Assembly: GCF_022627955.1 (NCBI RefSeq)
Contig: NZ_JABXGD010000006.1
Coordinates: forward strand, 124,001-188,000
Source: Microbacterium sp. C5A9
Lineage (GTDB): Bacteria > Actinomycetota > Actinomycetes > Actinomycetales > Microbacteriaceae
Direction of reading: 5' to 3'
Length of the DNA stretch: 64,000 nt
The stretch's first letter is position 1, and each line of letters opens with the position of its first letter. Shown here in pieces: positions 34,279 through 44,145 of this stretch. The notes below the pieces were generated by a model, which saw only the letters and a program-made list of their open reading frames with translations, was not told the DNA's origin and made no database searches. The translations under genes and the position numbers were made by a program.

Positions 34279-35856
34279 TCAGGAGGCCGACTCCACCCGC
34301 GGGAACAGCGGCGAGAGACCGTTGACGCTGGTGCCGGGACGCAGCACGCCCCACGCGCCGGCCTCGCGGATCGGCTGGTCCTGCAGGCGGCCCAGGCTCT
34401 CGGCGGCGCCGAGCGCGACCCACAGCTTCTCGGTCGACTGCGGCATGACCGGCGAGAGCAGCACGGCGAGCGCGCGCAGCCCCTCGGCGCAGGTGTACAG
34501 CACGGTACCGAGGCGCTCGCGCTGAGCCTCGTCGCGGGCCAGCGCCCACGGCTCGTTCTCGGTGATGTAGCCGTTGAGCGCATCGACGATGGTCCAGATC
34601 GCGCGGATGGCCTCGTCGATGCGGAACTGCTCGACCGCGGCGTCCGCGTCGGTGGTCGCCCGTGCGACCAGGCGCTGGATCACCAGATCCTGCTCGAGGT
34701 ACTCGGCGGGCGGCGGCACGATGCCCTCGAAGTACTTCTCGATCATGGCGGTGGTGCGCGAGGCGAGGTTGCCGAAGCCGTTGGCGAGCTCGGCCTGATA
34801 GCGAGCGGCGAGGTCCTCCCACGAGAACGAGCCGTCCTGGCCGAAGGCGATCGCCGACAGGAAGTAGAAGCGGTAGGCGTCGGAGCCGAACACGTCGGTG
34901 ATCTCGGTCGGTGCGATGCCGGTGAGCTTCGACTTCGACATCTTCTCGCCGCCGACCAGCAGCCAGCCGTGCGCGAACACGCCCTTGGGGACATCGACAC
35001 CGGCGGCCATCAGCATGGCGGGCCAGATCACCGCGTGGAAGCGCAGGATGTCCTTGCCGACCACATGGTAGGCGGGCCAGCGACGGTCGAAGGTCTCGGG
35101 GTCGTCGCCGTAGCCGACGGCGGTGGCGTAGTTGAGCAGCGCGTCGACCCACACGTAGATGACGTGAGAAGAATCCCACGGCACCTCGATGCCCCAGTCG
35201 AACGCCGACCGCGAGATCGACAGGTCCTTCAGGCCCTGACGCACGAACGAGACGACCTCGTTGCGCGCGGACTCGGGACGGATGAAGTCGGGCTGGGTCT
35301 TGTACAGCTCGAGCAGCCGGTCCTGGAACTCGCTGAGCTTGAAGAAGTAGTTCTTCTCCTGCAGCAGCTCGAGGGGCTTGGAGTGGATCGCGCAGACCTT
35401 GAGGCCCTCGAACGGACCGGTGCCGTCGAGGATCTCGGACTCGGGCTTGAACTCCTCGCAGCCCACACAGTAGAGGGCCTCGTACTCGCCGGCGTAGATG
35501 TAGCCGCGGTCGTAGATCGCCTGCACGAACTTCTTGACGCGCTCCTCATGCCGCTCCTGCGTGGTGCGGATGAAGTCGTCGTTCGCGACGTCGAGGGTCT
35601 TCAGCAGCGGGAACCAGGCCTCGCTGACGAGCTTGTCGACCCACTCCTGCGGGGTGACGCTGTTCGCCGCGGCGGCACGGAGCATCTTCTGGCCGTGCTC
35701 GTCGGTGCCCGTCAGCATCCAGGTGTCATCGCCGCCCTGACGGTGCCAGCGCGCGAGCGCGTCGACCGCCACCGAGGTGTACCCGTGGCCGATGTGGGGC
35801 ACATCGGAGGGGTAGTAGATGGGCGTGGTGATATAGAAGGATTCGCCTGCGGGCAT
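34279..35856 (-). CDS. metG: Methionyl-tRNA synthetase
   Basis: A 525-residue class I aminoacyl-tRNA synthetase. HIGH motif as HIGHGYTS near residue 22, KMSKS as EKMSKSKLTG in the middle, and a WVDALLNYATAVGYG segment. A single zinc-knuckle region with CVGCEEF is visible. No C-terminal tRNA-binding extension; this is the shorter bacterial form. ATG 35856 is preceded by TAGAAT and seven bases, consistent with a leaderless transcript. Operon with tatD. Confidence 0.96.
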   Translation of the reverse strand: MPAGESFYITTPIYYPSDVPHIGHGYTSVAVDALARWHRQGGDDTWMLTGTDEHGQKMLRAAAANSVTPQEWVDKLVSEAWFPLLKTLDVANDDFIRTTQERHEERVKKFVQAIYDRGYIYAGEYEALYCVGCEEFKPESEILDGTGPFEGLKVCAIHSKPLELLQEKNYFFKLSEFQDRLLELYKTQPDFIRPESARNEVVSFVRQGLKDLSISRSAFDWGIEVPWDSSHVIYVWVDALLNYATAVGYGDDPETFDRRWPAYHVVGKDILRFHAVIWPAMLMAAGVDVPKGVFAHGWLLVGGEKMSKSKLTGIAPTEITDVFGSDAYRFYFLSAIAFGQDGSFSWEDLAARYQAELANGFGNLASRTTAMIEKYFEGIVPPPAEYLEQDLVIQRLVARATTDADAAVEQFRIDEAIRAIWTIVDALNGYITENEPWALARDEAQRERLGTVLYTCAEGLRALAVLLSPVMPQSTEKLWVALGAAESLGRLQDQPIREAGAWGVLRPGTSVNGLSPLFPRVESAS

Positions 35857-35894
35857 GGGATCGATTCTAGGCGGGATGACGGGTGTCGTGACGC

Positions 35895-37436
35895 TCAGGC
35901 GACCGACACCTCGATGCGGTGCCACCCCTGGGCGCCGTCGGGCACGACGTCCGCAGGATCCGAGGTCTGGGTCTCTCCCTCGGCGCTGAGCGCACGGCAC
36001 TCGATCGCGTGCGCACCGCTCTGCGCCGACCAGGGCAGACGCCACTGCACCCAGGTGTCGGCCGAGATCGCGGTCGCGAGCTCGGCGCGGCGCCACGGAC
36101 CGTCATCGACACGCACCTCGACGCCCGCGATGCCCACGTGCTGCTGCCACGCCATGCCGGCGATGACCGCGTCGCCCGCCTCGATCCGCTGGCCCCGGCT
36201 CGGCACGTCGATGCGGGACTGCAGCTTGACCGGACCCCGCTCCGACCATCCGCGGTCGGTCCAGTACGCGGTCGCGCGATCGAACCGGGTGACCTCGAGC
36301 TCGGTCACCCACTTCGTCGCCGACACGTATCCGTACAGCCCCGGCACGACCATGCGCACCGGGAAGCCGTGCTCGATCGGCAGCGGCTCGCCGTTCATGC
36401 CGACGGCCAGCAGGGCGTCACGATCGTCCGTGAGCGCTTCGAGCGGGGTCGAGGCCGTGAATCCGTCCGAGGACCGCGAGAGCACCATGTCGGCATCCGG
36501 GTCGACACCCGCCCGGGCGAGCAGCTCGCGCACCGGGTGACCGAGCCAGAGGGCGTTGCCGATCAGGTCTCCGCCCACCTCGTTCGACACGCACGCGAGT
36601 GTGACGTGAGACTCCTGCATCGGCAGCGCGAGCAGCTCGTCCCACGAGATCTCGATCTCGCGCTCGACCATCCCGGTGATGCGCAGCGACCAGTCGGCGG
36701 GGTCGATCCGCGGCACGATCAGCGCGGTGTCGATGCGGTAGAAGTCGGTGTTCGACGTCACGACCGGGGCGAGGCCGGGGATGTCCAGCTCAGCGGCCGC
36801 AGGGACGGCCGGCGCGGCATTGCTCGGCGCCGGCAGCCGCAGCGCATCGCGGACGGCCTCGATCGACCGGGTCACCCCGCGGGCCGCCGTGCCGACGACG
36901 AGCGCCACCGCGCCGGTGGCCGCGACGCCGACGGTCCAGAGCAGGAACCGCCTGCGCTCCTCATGCTCGGCGCGAAGATACGGGACCGGATGCAGCGCGC
37001 GCATGAGCAGGCGCAGCGCGACGACCGCCGTGACACCCGCGACGAGCCCGGGCAACCAGGCGAAGGGGCCCGCGCCCGGACGGATCATCGCGGCCACCAG
37101 CGCGAGAACCCCGAGAGCCGCGAGGATCACGGATCCCACACCCGCGCGACGGGATTCGAGGATGCCGGCGAGTGCCGCCACCCCGGCGAGCACCAGGGCG
37201 ATGCCGGTGATCAGGGCGATCTTGTCGCCCGTGCCGAACAGCGCGATGGCCGTGTCCTTCGCCCAGCTCGGGGCGAGGTCGATGAGTCCGCCGCCGATCA
37301 CGGCGAACGGACTCGCGCTCGGCTCGACGACCGCGGCGACGAGCTCCGCCAGGCCGACCGCGACGACCGCCGCGCTCAGCCCGGCGGCCGCCGATCGGAG
37401 CCTGTCGCCGCGCGTCGTCCGGGCTGCATGACTCAT
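35895..37436 (-). CDS. Membrane-anchored molybdopterin oxidoreductase (sulfite-oxidase family)
   Basis: A 513-residue protein. N-terminal 185 residues contain about five hydrophobic helices; then an oxidoreductase molybdopterin-binding domain with the Mo-ligand Cys in VTLACVSNEVGG (near residue 281) and GFPVRMVVPGLYGY; finally a Mo-Co dimerisation/Ig-like domain (about 410-513). The cofactor domain would face outside. Family known to include sulfite oxidases and methionine-sulfoxide reductases of the MsrP type; the electron partner is not evident. ATG 37436 fits the leaderless pattern (TACCCT plus six bases). Confidence 0.88.
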   Translation of the reverse strand: MSHAARTTRGDRLRSAAAGLSAAVVAVGLAELVAAVVEPSASPFAVIGGGLIDLAPSWAKDTAIALFGTGDKIALITGIALVLAGVAALAGILESRRAGVGSVILAALGVLALVAAMIRPGAGPFAWLPGLVAGVTAVVALRLLMRALHPVPYLRAEHEERRRFLLWTVGVAATGAVALVVGTAARGVTRSIEAVRDALRLPAPSNAAPAVPAAAELDIPGLAPVVTSNTDFYRIDTALIVPRIDPADWSLRITGMVEREIEISWDELLALPMQESHVTLACVSNEVGGDLIGNALWLGHPVRELLARAGVDPDADMVLSRSSDGFTASTPLEALTDDRDALLAVGMNGEPLPIEHGFPVRMVVPGLYGYVSATKWVTELEVTRFDRATAYWTDRGWSERGPVKLQSRIDVPSRGQRIEAGDAVIAGMAWQQHVGIAGVEVRVDDGPWRRAELATAISADTWVQWRLPWSAQSGAHAIECRALSAEGETQTSDPADVVPDGAQGWHRIEVSVA

Positions 37437-37448
37437 GATCCGAGGGTA

Positions 37449-37471
37449 ACCCCGGGGCAGCGCCCCGGGGT
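37449..37471 (-). terminator. Terminator of the Opp/GH1 operon
   Basis: Perfect 10-bp stem ACCCCGGGGC (37449-37458) and GCCCCGGGGT (37462-37471) with a 3-base loop, eight bases beyond the GH1 stop. The -10 of the next gene follows at once. Confidence 0.8.
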
Positions 37472-37479
37472 CGTCCGGC

Positions 37480-38649
37480 TCAGAGGCCGTTGCGACGCGC
37501 GACCTCGCCGAGCCAGGCGAGCGACGGCTTCGGGAAGCGCTCGAACGTCTCGTGGTCGAAGCCGATCAGACCGAACGTCGGCCGGAACCCGCTGGCCCAC
37601 TCGTAGTTGTCGAGCGCGCTCCAGTGCTGGTACGCCTTGACCTCGATGCCGTCGGAGATCGCGCGGTGCAGCCCCTCGAGCGCACCCTGCGTGTACGCCA
37701 CGCGACGGGTGTCATCGGCGGTCGCGATGCCGTTCTCGGTCACGAGCACCGGCACGCCGCCGCTGCGCTCCCAGGCGCTGCGCACACCGAGCTCGAGCGC
37801 CTCGGGGAAGAACTCCCAGCCGGTCAGGGTCGTCTCGACGTCGTCGGCGACGGGCCGCGGGCCCTCCGGCCCGATGAAGGTGCGCGTGTAGGCCTGCACT
37901 CCGACGAAGTCGTCGCCGGCGGACTGGTCGAGGTACCAGTGGTCGCGCGGGTCGCCGTAGGTCGCGAGCATCTCATCGGCACCGGGCTCGCCGGTGGAGT
38001 GGAACGCCTGCGTCGCGATCGTCCATCCGGCCTGCACGCCCGAGACGGAGTGCAGGATCTCGGATGCCCGGTGGTGCGCGTCGAGCAGAGTGTCGGCGAC
38101 CGCGAGGTCGGGGTTCGGCAGGCCGTATGCGACGAGGTTCGCCGCATCCTCTCCCCCGGCGAGCATCGCCGCGATGTTCGGCTCGTTGATGGTGCAGACG
38201 TACTTCACGCCCTCGAGGATCGGCAGCACCGTCTCGACGTAGCGGGAGAACAGGTCGACCGCGTCATCCGCACGCCAGAAACCGTCCTTCTGGAACCACT
38301 GCGGCACCGTGAAGTGCATCAGGGTCACGGTCGGGTCGAGCCCGTTCTCACGGGCCGTGTCGATCATGCGGCGGTAGTGGTCGAGCATCGCGCGCGAGAC
38401 GAACCCGCGCTCCGGCTCGATGCGGGCCCACTCCACCGAGAACCGGTACGAGTTCAGGCCGGCGTCGGCCAGCAGACGCATGTCCTCCGGGTACCGGTGG
38501 AAGTGGTCGGCCGCGTCGCCCGAGGGCTCCACCATCGGCGAGCCGGGAGCGTGCTCCATGGTCCACCAGTTGCTGGTCGTGTTGTTCCCCTCCACCTGAT
38601 GGGCTGCGGTCGCAGCGCCCCAGAGAAAGCCGTCAGGGAATGTGAGCAC
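37480..38649 (-). CDS. GH1 family beta-glucosidase
   Basis: A 389-residue cytosolic glycoside hydrolase. N-terminal FPDGFLWGAATAAHQVEG is the family 1 opening; acid/base Glu156 in TINEPN and nucleophile Glu305 in VLVTENG are both present. About 60 residues shorter than classical GH1 enzymes, mostly from loop regions. GTG 38649 is chosen because AAAGGAG lies six bases upstream. Last gene of an operon with an Opp-type transporter, implying that imported beta-glucosides such as cellobiose are cleaved inside the cell. No signal peptide. Confidence 0.9.
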   Translation of the reverse strand: MLTFPDGFLWGAATAAHQVEGNNTTSNWWTMEHAPGSPMVEPSGDAADHFHRYPEDMRLLADAGLNSYRFSVEWARIEPERGFVSRAMLDHYRRMIDTARENGLDPTVTLMHFTVPQWFQKDGFWRADDAVDLFSRYVETVLPILEGVKYVCTINEPNIAAMLAGGEDAANLVAYGLPNPDLAVADTLLDAHHRASEILHSVSGVQAGWTIATQAFHSTGEPGADEMLATYGDPRDHWYLDQSAGDDFVGVQAYTRTFIGPEGPRPVADDVETTLTGWEFFPEALELGVRSAWERSGGVPVLVTENGIATADDTRRVAYTQGALEGLHRAISDGIEVKAYQHWSALDNYEWASGFRPTFGLIGFDHETFERFPKPSLAWLGEVARRNGL

Positions 38650-38681
38650 GAGTGCTCCTTTCGTCTTGCGATGGTCGTCGG

Positions 38682-40412
38682 TCAGCGCTCGGCGCGCGCC
38701 GGGTTGGGCACGGCGTCGAGCAGCTGCACGGTGTACGGGTCCTCGGGATGCTGCAGGACCTGCGAGGTCTCGCCGCGTTCGACGACGCGGCCGCTGTTGA
38801 GCACGAGGATGTTCTCGGTGACGAGGCGCGCGCTGAGCAGGTCGTGCGTGATGTAGAGCATGCTGATGCCCCATCTCTCACGCAGGTCCTCGAGCAGCGC
38901 GAGCACGCCGGCGCGCAGCGACACGTCGAGCATCGACACGGGCTCGTCGGCGATCAGCACCTGCGGGTCGCTGGCCAGCGCACGGGCGATGACCACGCGC
39001 TGGCGCTGACCGCCGGAGAGCTGATGCGGCAGCTTGGCCGCGAACTGCTCGACCGGGGTCAGGCCGACGGTCTCGAGCAGCTCGAGCACGCGGGCCCGCG
39101 CCTCGTCGCCGCGCAGCGACGTGTAGTTGCGCACGGGGCGACTCAGCGCGTACTCGACGGTGTGCAGCGGATTGAGTGCGGCATACGGGTCCTGGAACAC
39201 CATCTGCACGTCCTTGCGCAGGTCGCGCAGACCCGTGCGACGCAGGGTCGCGACGTCGACGTCGCCGAAGCGCACGGTGCCCTCGGTCGGCTTCTCGACG
39301 CCGGTGATCAGCTTGGCGAGGGTCGACTTGCCCGAGCCGGAGGCACCCACGAGGGCGAGTGCCTCGCCGGGCTCGAGCCGGAACGACACGTCGTCGACCG
39401 CGACGACGGGGTCTTCGCCACGACGCGGCGCGGGGTAGCGCTTCGACACGCCCTCGACCACGATCGCGGCATCCGCCCGCCGGGTGTCGCGCTGCGACAC
39501 CGTGGGCAGGGTCTCGGTCAGGTCGGTGCGCGACCGCCCCTCCTTGCGGCGCGTGCCGAGGTCGACGAACCCGGGGATCGAGATCGACTCGGCGCGAGGG
39601 TCGGCGTAGTGACTCAGCAGCATCCGCGTGTACTCGTCCTGCGGACGGTGCAGGATGTCGAGGCTCGGTGCGTCTTCGACGATCCGCCCCTCGTGCATCA
39701 CCATCACCCGGTCGGTGGCCTCGAGCACGATGCCGAGGTCGTGACTGATGAGGATCGCGGTGAAGTGCTCGGAGCGCTGCAGCTCCTTGATCGTGTCCAT
39801 GACGGCGTGCTGCACGAGCACGTCGAGTGCGGTGGTCGGCTCGTCGAAGACCATGAGCTGCGGCTCGAGCGAGAGTGCCAGCGCGATCGAGGCGCGCTGA
39901 CGCATTCCGCCCGAGAGCTCGCCCGGGTAGCGCGAGAGCACGACCGGGTCGAGGCCGACCTTGCCGACCAGCTCGCGCGCCCTGGCATCCCGGTTCTCCC
40001 GGGCGACGTGCCCGTGAGCCGCGAAGATGTCGTGGAAGTGGTTCCCGATCGTGCGCACCGGGTTCAGGGCGTTCATGCCCGACTGCAGCACCATCGCGAA
40101 CCCGCCCTGGCGCTGCCTGCGCAGCTCCTCGGCGTTCAGGTCGCGGATGTCGCGGCTGTCGAACAGGATGCGTCCGTCGCTGATGCGCGCCGGCGGCTTC
40201 TGCAGCCGAGTGAGGGCGAAGCCGAGCGTCGACTTGCCCGACCCGGACTCGCCGACCAGCCCGACGAACTCCCCCCGGCGCAGCGTGAACGAGATGTTCT
40301 CGACGGCCGTGACGGGGGTGGTTCCCGGCGAGGCGTACTCGACGGACAGGCCCTGCACGTCCAGCAGCACGTCGTCCGTGGTCGTGGCGGCATCCGTGGT
40401 CATGGCGCTCAT
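38682..40412 (-). CDS. Opp/Dpp ABC transporter ATPase, fused DppD-DppF
   Basis: A 576-residue ATPase with two complete cassettes. First: GESGSGKST, then LSGGMRQRA, LMVFDEPTTALD. Second: GASGSGKST, LSGGQRQRV, VLIADEPVSMLD. Each is followed by the oligopeptide-transporter C-terminal motif region. In classical systems these are two proteins; the fusion is common in actinobacteria. ATG 40412 overlaps the stop of the permease gene (ATGA) and has GGGGAAGGG before it. Drives uptake through the two permeases, here probably of oligosaccharide. Confidence 0.9.
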   Translation of the reverse strand: MSAMTTDAATTTDDVLLDVQGLSVEYASPGTTPVTAVENISFTLRRGEFVGLVGESGSGKSTLGFALTRLQKPPARISDGRILFDSRDIRDLNAEELRRQRQGGFAMVLQSGMNALNPVRTIGNHFHDIFAAHGHVARENRDARARELVGKVGLDPVVLSRYPGELSGGMRQRASIALALSLEPQLMVFDEPTTALDVLVQHAVMDTIKELQRSEHFTAILISHDLGIVLEATDRVMVMHEGRIVEDAPSLDILHRPQDEYTRMLLSHYADPRAESISIPGFVDLGTRRKEGRSRTDLTETLPTVSQRDTRRADAAIVVEGVSKRYPAPRRGEDPVVAVDDVSFRLEPGEALALVGASGSGKSTLAKLITGVEKPTEGTVRFGDVDVATLRRTGLRDLRKDVQMVFQDPYAALNPLHTVEYALSRPVRNYTSLRGDEARARVLELLETVGLTPVEQFAAKLPHQLSGGQRQRVVIARALASDPQVLIADEPVSMLDVSLRAGVLALLEDLRERWGISMLYITHDLLSARLVTENILVLNSGRVVERGETSQVLQHPEDPYTVQLLDAVPNPARAER

Positions 40413-41323
40413 CGGCCCTTCCCCTCTCGCAGGCGCGGATTGGAGATCCCGTCCACGCCGAAGTTGATCAGTGTCAGGCTCAGCGCGAGCAGCGCGATGC
40501 AGAGGCCGGGAGCGAACAGCAGCAGCCACTGCCCGGTGAGCAGCGAGTTGGAGTTCTGCGCCCAGTAGAGCATGGTGCCCCAGCTGACGATGCTGGAGTC
40601 GCCGAGTCCGAGGAACTCGAGTCCCGCCTCGGCCAGGATCGCCGCGGTCGCCGCTCCGAAGAGCGTGCCCGCGATGATCGAGGTCATGTTCGGCAGGATC
40701 TCGCGGAACACGATGCGCGCCCGGCTGTCGCCCGAGAACTGCGCCGAGGTCACGAAGTCGTTGCCGCGGAGCGACTGGGTCTGACTGCGCAGCACGCGGG
40801 CACCCCAGGCCCATCCGGTGACGACGATGACCGCGATGATCATCAGGATGCCGCCGTTCTGCAGGTAGGCGGCGATCACGATCATGAGCGGGAGGCCGGG
40901 GATCACGAGGAAGAGGTTGACGATGAAGCCGACCACCTCACCCAGGAATCCGCGCATGTAGCCCCAGCTGAGGCCGATCAGCACGGCGACGATGGTGGAG
41001 AGGATGCCGGCGGCGAGGCCGACGAGCAGGCTGATCTGCGAGCCGTAGATCAGCTGACTCAGCACGTCCTCCCCCGCGGCGGTGGTGCCGAGCCAGTGCG
41101 CGGCCGACGCGTCGGCGTTGCGCTCGAAGGAGTTCTCCTTGGGGCCGTAGGGCGCGAGCAGCGGTGCGAACACCGCGACGAGCACGAACAGCCCGAGGAT
41201 GATGAGGCCCAGTCGGGCCTTGCCGTTGGACCAGAGGGTGCCCACCATCCGGGCGAACGAGCGCCACGGGCTGGGAGCCGCGATCCGGTCGGAGGGAACC
41301 TTGACATTCATGGTGGAGGTCAT
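40409..41323 (-). CDS. Opp/Dpp ABC transporter permease, DppC type
   Basis: A 304-residue permease with an N-terminal OppC-type segment, first helix about residues 38-58, the HWLGTTAAGEDVLSQLIYGSQ block, and the EAA-like coupling loop. Overlaps the DppB-type gene by four bases (ATGA). Second permease of the transporter. Confidence 0.9.
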   Translation of the reverse strand: MTSTMNVKVPSDRIAAPSPWRSFARMVGTLWSNGKARLGLIILGLFVLVAVFAPLLAPYGPKENSFERNADASAAHWLGTTAAGEDVLSQLIYGSQISLLVGLAAGILSTIVAVLIGLSWGYMRGFLGEVVGFIVNLFLVIPGLPLMIVIAAYLQNGGILMIIAVIVVTGWAWGARVLRSQTQSLRGNDFVTSAQFSGDSRARIVFREILPNMTSIIAGTLFGAATAAILAEAGLEFLGLGDSSIVSWGTMLYWAQNSNSLLTGQWLLLFAPGLCIALLALSLTLINFGVDGISNPRLREGKGR

Positions 41324-42300
41324 CGGCGGGTCCTTGGATCCAGCACGCCGTACAGGATGTCGACGAGGAAGTTGGCGATGAGCACGCTCACGGTGATCAT
41401 CAGGAAGAGCGCCTGCATGAGCGGGTAGTCCTGCCCGATCACGGCGTTGAAGAGCAGATAGCCGATGCCCGGGTACCCGAACACCTGCTCCACGAGGATC
41501 GACCCTCCGACCACACCGCCGAGCGTGAGCCCGAAGCCGGTGAGGTTCGGCAGGATCGCGTTGCGTGCGGCATACCGGACGGCGATAGTGCGTCCGCGGA
41601 GACCGTTGGCCTCGGCGAAGGTCACGTAGTCCTCACCGAGCGTGTTGATCATCGCGTTGCGCATACCGATGATCCATCCGCCGAGAGAGGTCAGCAGGAT
41701 CGTCAGCGCCGGCAGCACCGCATGCTGCACGAGGTCGACGATGAAGTCCCAGGTGAACGCCGGTGTCGTCGTCGCCGCATAGGCGCCCGTCGTCGGGAAC
41801 CAGTGCAGCACGTACCCGAAGAAGAACAGCAGCAGCAGCGCGGTCCAGAAGTACGGGAAGGTGCTGAGGAACGACCCGGTCAGCGTCGGCAGGGAGTCGA
41901 GCCACGTGCCGCGACGCCAGGCCGCGGCGACGCCGATCAGGGTGCCGATCACGAACGCGAGGATCGTGACGATGCCGACCAGGCCGATCGTGTACGGCAG
42001 CGCGGTCGAGACCATGCTCGAGACGCTCTGCGGGTAGAACGTGTACGAGACGCCGAAGTCGAGCCGGGCGACCTGACCGAGGTAGGTCACGTACTGGTCC
42101 CAGATCGAGCCGGTGGGCACACCCAGCTGGGCCTCGATCGCGGCGCGCGTCGCATCGGACACGGGTCCGTTCTGAGCGAGCTTGGCGATGGCGGCGTCGG
42201 CGGGCGAGCCGGGCATGAGCCGCGGGAGGAAGAAGTTCAGCGTGACCGCCGCCCACAGCGTGAGCACGAAGAGGCCGAGCTTCTGAAGGACGTACTTCAT
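41320..42300 (-). CDS. Opp/Dpp ABC transporter permease, DppB type
   Basis: A 326-residue permease with N-terminal helix, the NFFLPRLMPGSP motif of the family, and about six helices; the coupling loop includes FAEANGLRGRTIAVRYAARNA. Start overlaps the stop of the substrate-binding gene by one base (TGATG). Forms the channel with the DppC-type subunit. Confidence 0.9.
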   Translation of the reverse strand: MKYVLQKLGLFVLTLWAAVTLNFFLPRLMPGSPADAAIAKLAQNGPVSDATRAAIEAQLGVPTGSIWDQYVTYLGQVARLDFGVSYTFYPQSVSSMVSTALPYTIGLVGIVTILAFVIGTLIGVAAAWRRGTWLDSLPTLTGSFLSTFPYFWTALLLLFFFGYVLHWFPTTGAYAATTTPAFTWDFIVDLVQHAVLPALTILLTSLGGWIIGMRNAMINTLGEDYVTFAEANGLRGRTIAVRYAARNAILPNLTGFGLTLGGVVGGSILVEQVFGYPGIGYLLFNAVIGQDYPLMQALFLMITVSVLIANFLVDILYGVLDPRTRR

Positions 42301-43964
42301 CAGTCGTCATCCCCCTTCACGCGCTCGAGCCTGGTGAAGATCATCAGCGGCGCCGAGTCGTAGTTCTGCGGAATCATGTAGGGGTCGTCCTCTGTGGGCC
42401 AGCCGGTGAACTTGGAGTCGTTGAACAGACCCCAGATGCCGCCGTAGTACAGGCCGATCACGGGCAGCTCGTCGTAGACGATGCCCTGCAGCTCGTTCAC
42501 GATCTCCGCCTGACGGGCGGGGTCGACGGTCTCGCGGTACTCGGCGAGCAGGGCGTCCGCCTCGTCCGAGCGATACCGCTCGAAGTTGTTGGCGGTGGCC
42601 TCACCGGAGGGCACGTAGAACTCGCTCGAGAGCAGGTTGTTGTACGCCTGGTAGACGTCTCCGTTGCCCATGCCGCCGATCGCCATCTCGAAGTCGCCGT
42701 TGCTGATGGCGCTCTGATAGCCGGCCGGCTGCGGGAGCTTGAGGGTCACCTTGACGCCGACCTCGGCGAGCTGACGCTGCACCGTCTGCGCGGCGCGGGT
42801 CCAGTCGGAGTAGCCGTTGGCGGTCGTCAGCGCGAACTCGAGCTGCTTCCCGTCCGCGCCCACGAGCTGGTCGCCCTGCAGCGTGTACCCGGCCTCGGCG
42901 AAGGCCGCCAGAGACGCATCCGCATCCTGGGTGAGCATGCCCTGGTCGGGGATGCTCGGGTCGAGGTACTCCTCCTGGTTCGGCAGGATGAGCCCGGTCT
43001 GGCCGGCGGGCTGCATGTAGCCCTCCGAGGCGGTCTCGGCGATCTCCTCGCGATCGAGCGCGAGCGCGATGCCTCGACGCACGTTCACGTCATCGAACGG
43101 TGCGATCTCGAGGTTGGGCATCAGGCCGATCACGCCTCCCGGCGGGAACCACCAGGCGTTGTCGGGGCTCGCGGCGCCCCAGGTGCCCTCGACATCGGAG
43201 ATGAACGAGTAGGCCCAGTCGTAGCCGCGGGTGACCGTGTCGAGCTGCGAGTTCGTCGAGGGGAGGATGATGTGCTCGATCTCGATCTTGTCGGCCTGCC
43301 AGTAGTCGGGGTTCTTGTCCACCGAGTACTGCTGGTCGTTGTAGTTGCCGAGCACGAAGGGTCCGGTGCCGACCGGATCCTCGTTGCGGAACGTCCCCGG
43401 GTCCTTGACGTCGGCCCAGATGTGCTCGGGGACGATCATCGTGAGGCCCAGGATCGACAGCGACGGGGCGTCCTCGGTCTGCAGGTGCATGATGACGTCG
43501 GAGCCGTCGGTCTCGACGCTCTCGAGGTGCTGCCACGCGCCCTTGATGTCGAGCGAGGGGTTGTCCTTCAGCAGCTGGAACGTGAAGGCGACGTCGTCGG
43601 GCGTCAGCTCCTCGCCGTCGCTCCACTCGACGCCGTCGCGGATCGTCATCACGATCGTGCGCGCGTCGGGCTGCGACCACTCGGTCGCCAGCCACGGGTT
43701 CAGGGTTCCGTCGAGCGGGTTCACCAGGATCAGCGGCTCGTAGATCCACCGCGACGCGGTGCGCGTGTTGGTGAGATACGGGTTGAAGTTCCGCGTGAAG
43801 AAGGGATTCCCCTTGTCCGCGTTGATGAGCATCGTGTCGTCGCCGATCGATGGATCGGGCTGCGAACTGATCTGGATGCTGCAACCGCTGAGCACGACGG
43901 CCGCTGCCGCCAGTCCCACGATCGCGGCTCTCCGCCAGCGTCGGAGCATGTGCGTCTTCGCCAC
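42300..43964 (-). CDS. Family 5 extracellular solute-binding lipoprotein
   Basis: A 554-residue SBP_bac_5 protein with lipobox VVLSGC (Cys28). Family blocks: LATEWSQPDARTIVMTIRDG, the DVAFTFQLLKDNP segment, and GTGPFVLGNY. Such proteins bind peptides, but a subgroup binds cello- or other beta-linked oligosaccharides; the GH1 gene at the end of this operon favours sugar. GTG 43964 is chosen with GAGGTGG upstream. First gene of the operon; its promoter carries a LacI-type operator. Confidence 0.88.
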   Translation of the reverse strand: MAKTHMLRRWRRAAIVGLAAAAVVLSGCSIQISSQPDPSIGDDTMLINADKGNPFFTRNFNPYLTNTRTASRWIYEPLILVNPLDGTLNPWLATEWSQPDARTIVMTIRDGVEWSDGEELTPDDVAFTFQLLKDNPSLDIKGAWQHLESVETDGSDVIMHLQTEDAPSLSILGLTMIVPEHIWADVKDPGTFRNEDPVGTGPFVLGNYNDQQYSVDKNPDYWQADKIEIEHIILPSTNSQLDTVTRGYDWAYSFISDVEGTWGAASPDNAWWFPPGGVIGLMPNLEIAPFDDVNVRRGIALALDREEIAETASEGYMQPAGQTGLILPNQEEYLDPSIPDQGMLTQDADASLAAFAEAGYTLQGDQLVGADGKQLEFALTTANGYSDWTRAAQTVQRQLAEVGVKVTLKLPQPAGYQSAISNGDFEMAIGGMGNGDVYQAYNNLLSSEFYVPSGEATANNFERYRSDEADALLAEYRETVDPARQAEIVNELQGIVYDELPVIGLYYGGIWGLFNDSKFTGWPTEDDPYMIPQNYDSAPLMIFTRLERVKGDDD

Positions 43965-44041
43965 ACTGCCACCTCATGTCGTCTGTGTCATGAAGGGGGT
44001 CCCGCGGGTCGGGGCGCCCCACGGCCGTGGCCGCATCAGTC

Positions 44042-44071
44042 AGTGTAAGCGCATACATTTCGCGGATGCAA
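44042..44071 (-). promoter_or_regulatory. Promoter and LacI-type operator of the Opp/GH1 operon
   Basis: Minus strand: -35 TTGCAT (complement 44066-44071), 18 bases, -10 TACACT (44042-44047). The 14-base imperfect palindrome TGTAAGCGCATACA (44044-44057), with central GCGC and two mismatched positions, overlaps the -10 and spacer. It closely resembles LacI/CcpA-family operators. The nearby LacI gene (45037-46143) is the natural candidate to bind it. Confidence 0.65.
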
Positions 44072-44145
44072 GCCCTTGACAAGCCGGCCGGCGACCTCAT
44101 CACACTCGCCGCCGGAGTGGGAGCGGTGCCAGATCCGCCCTCGCG

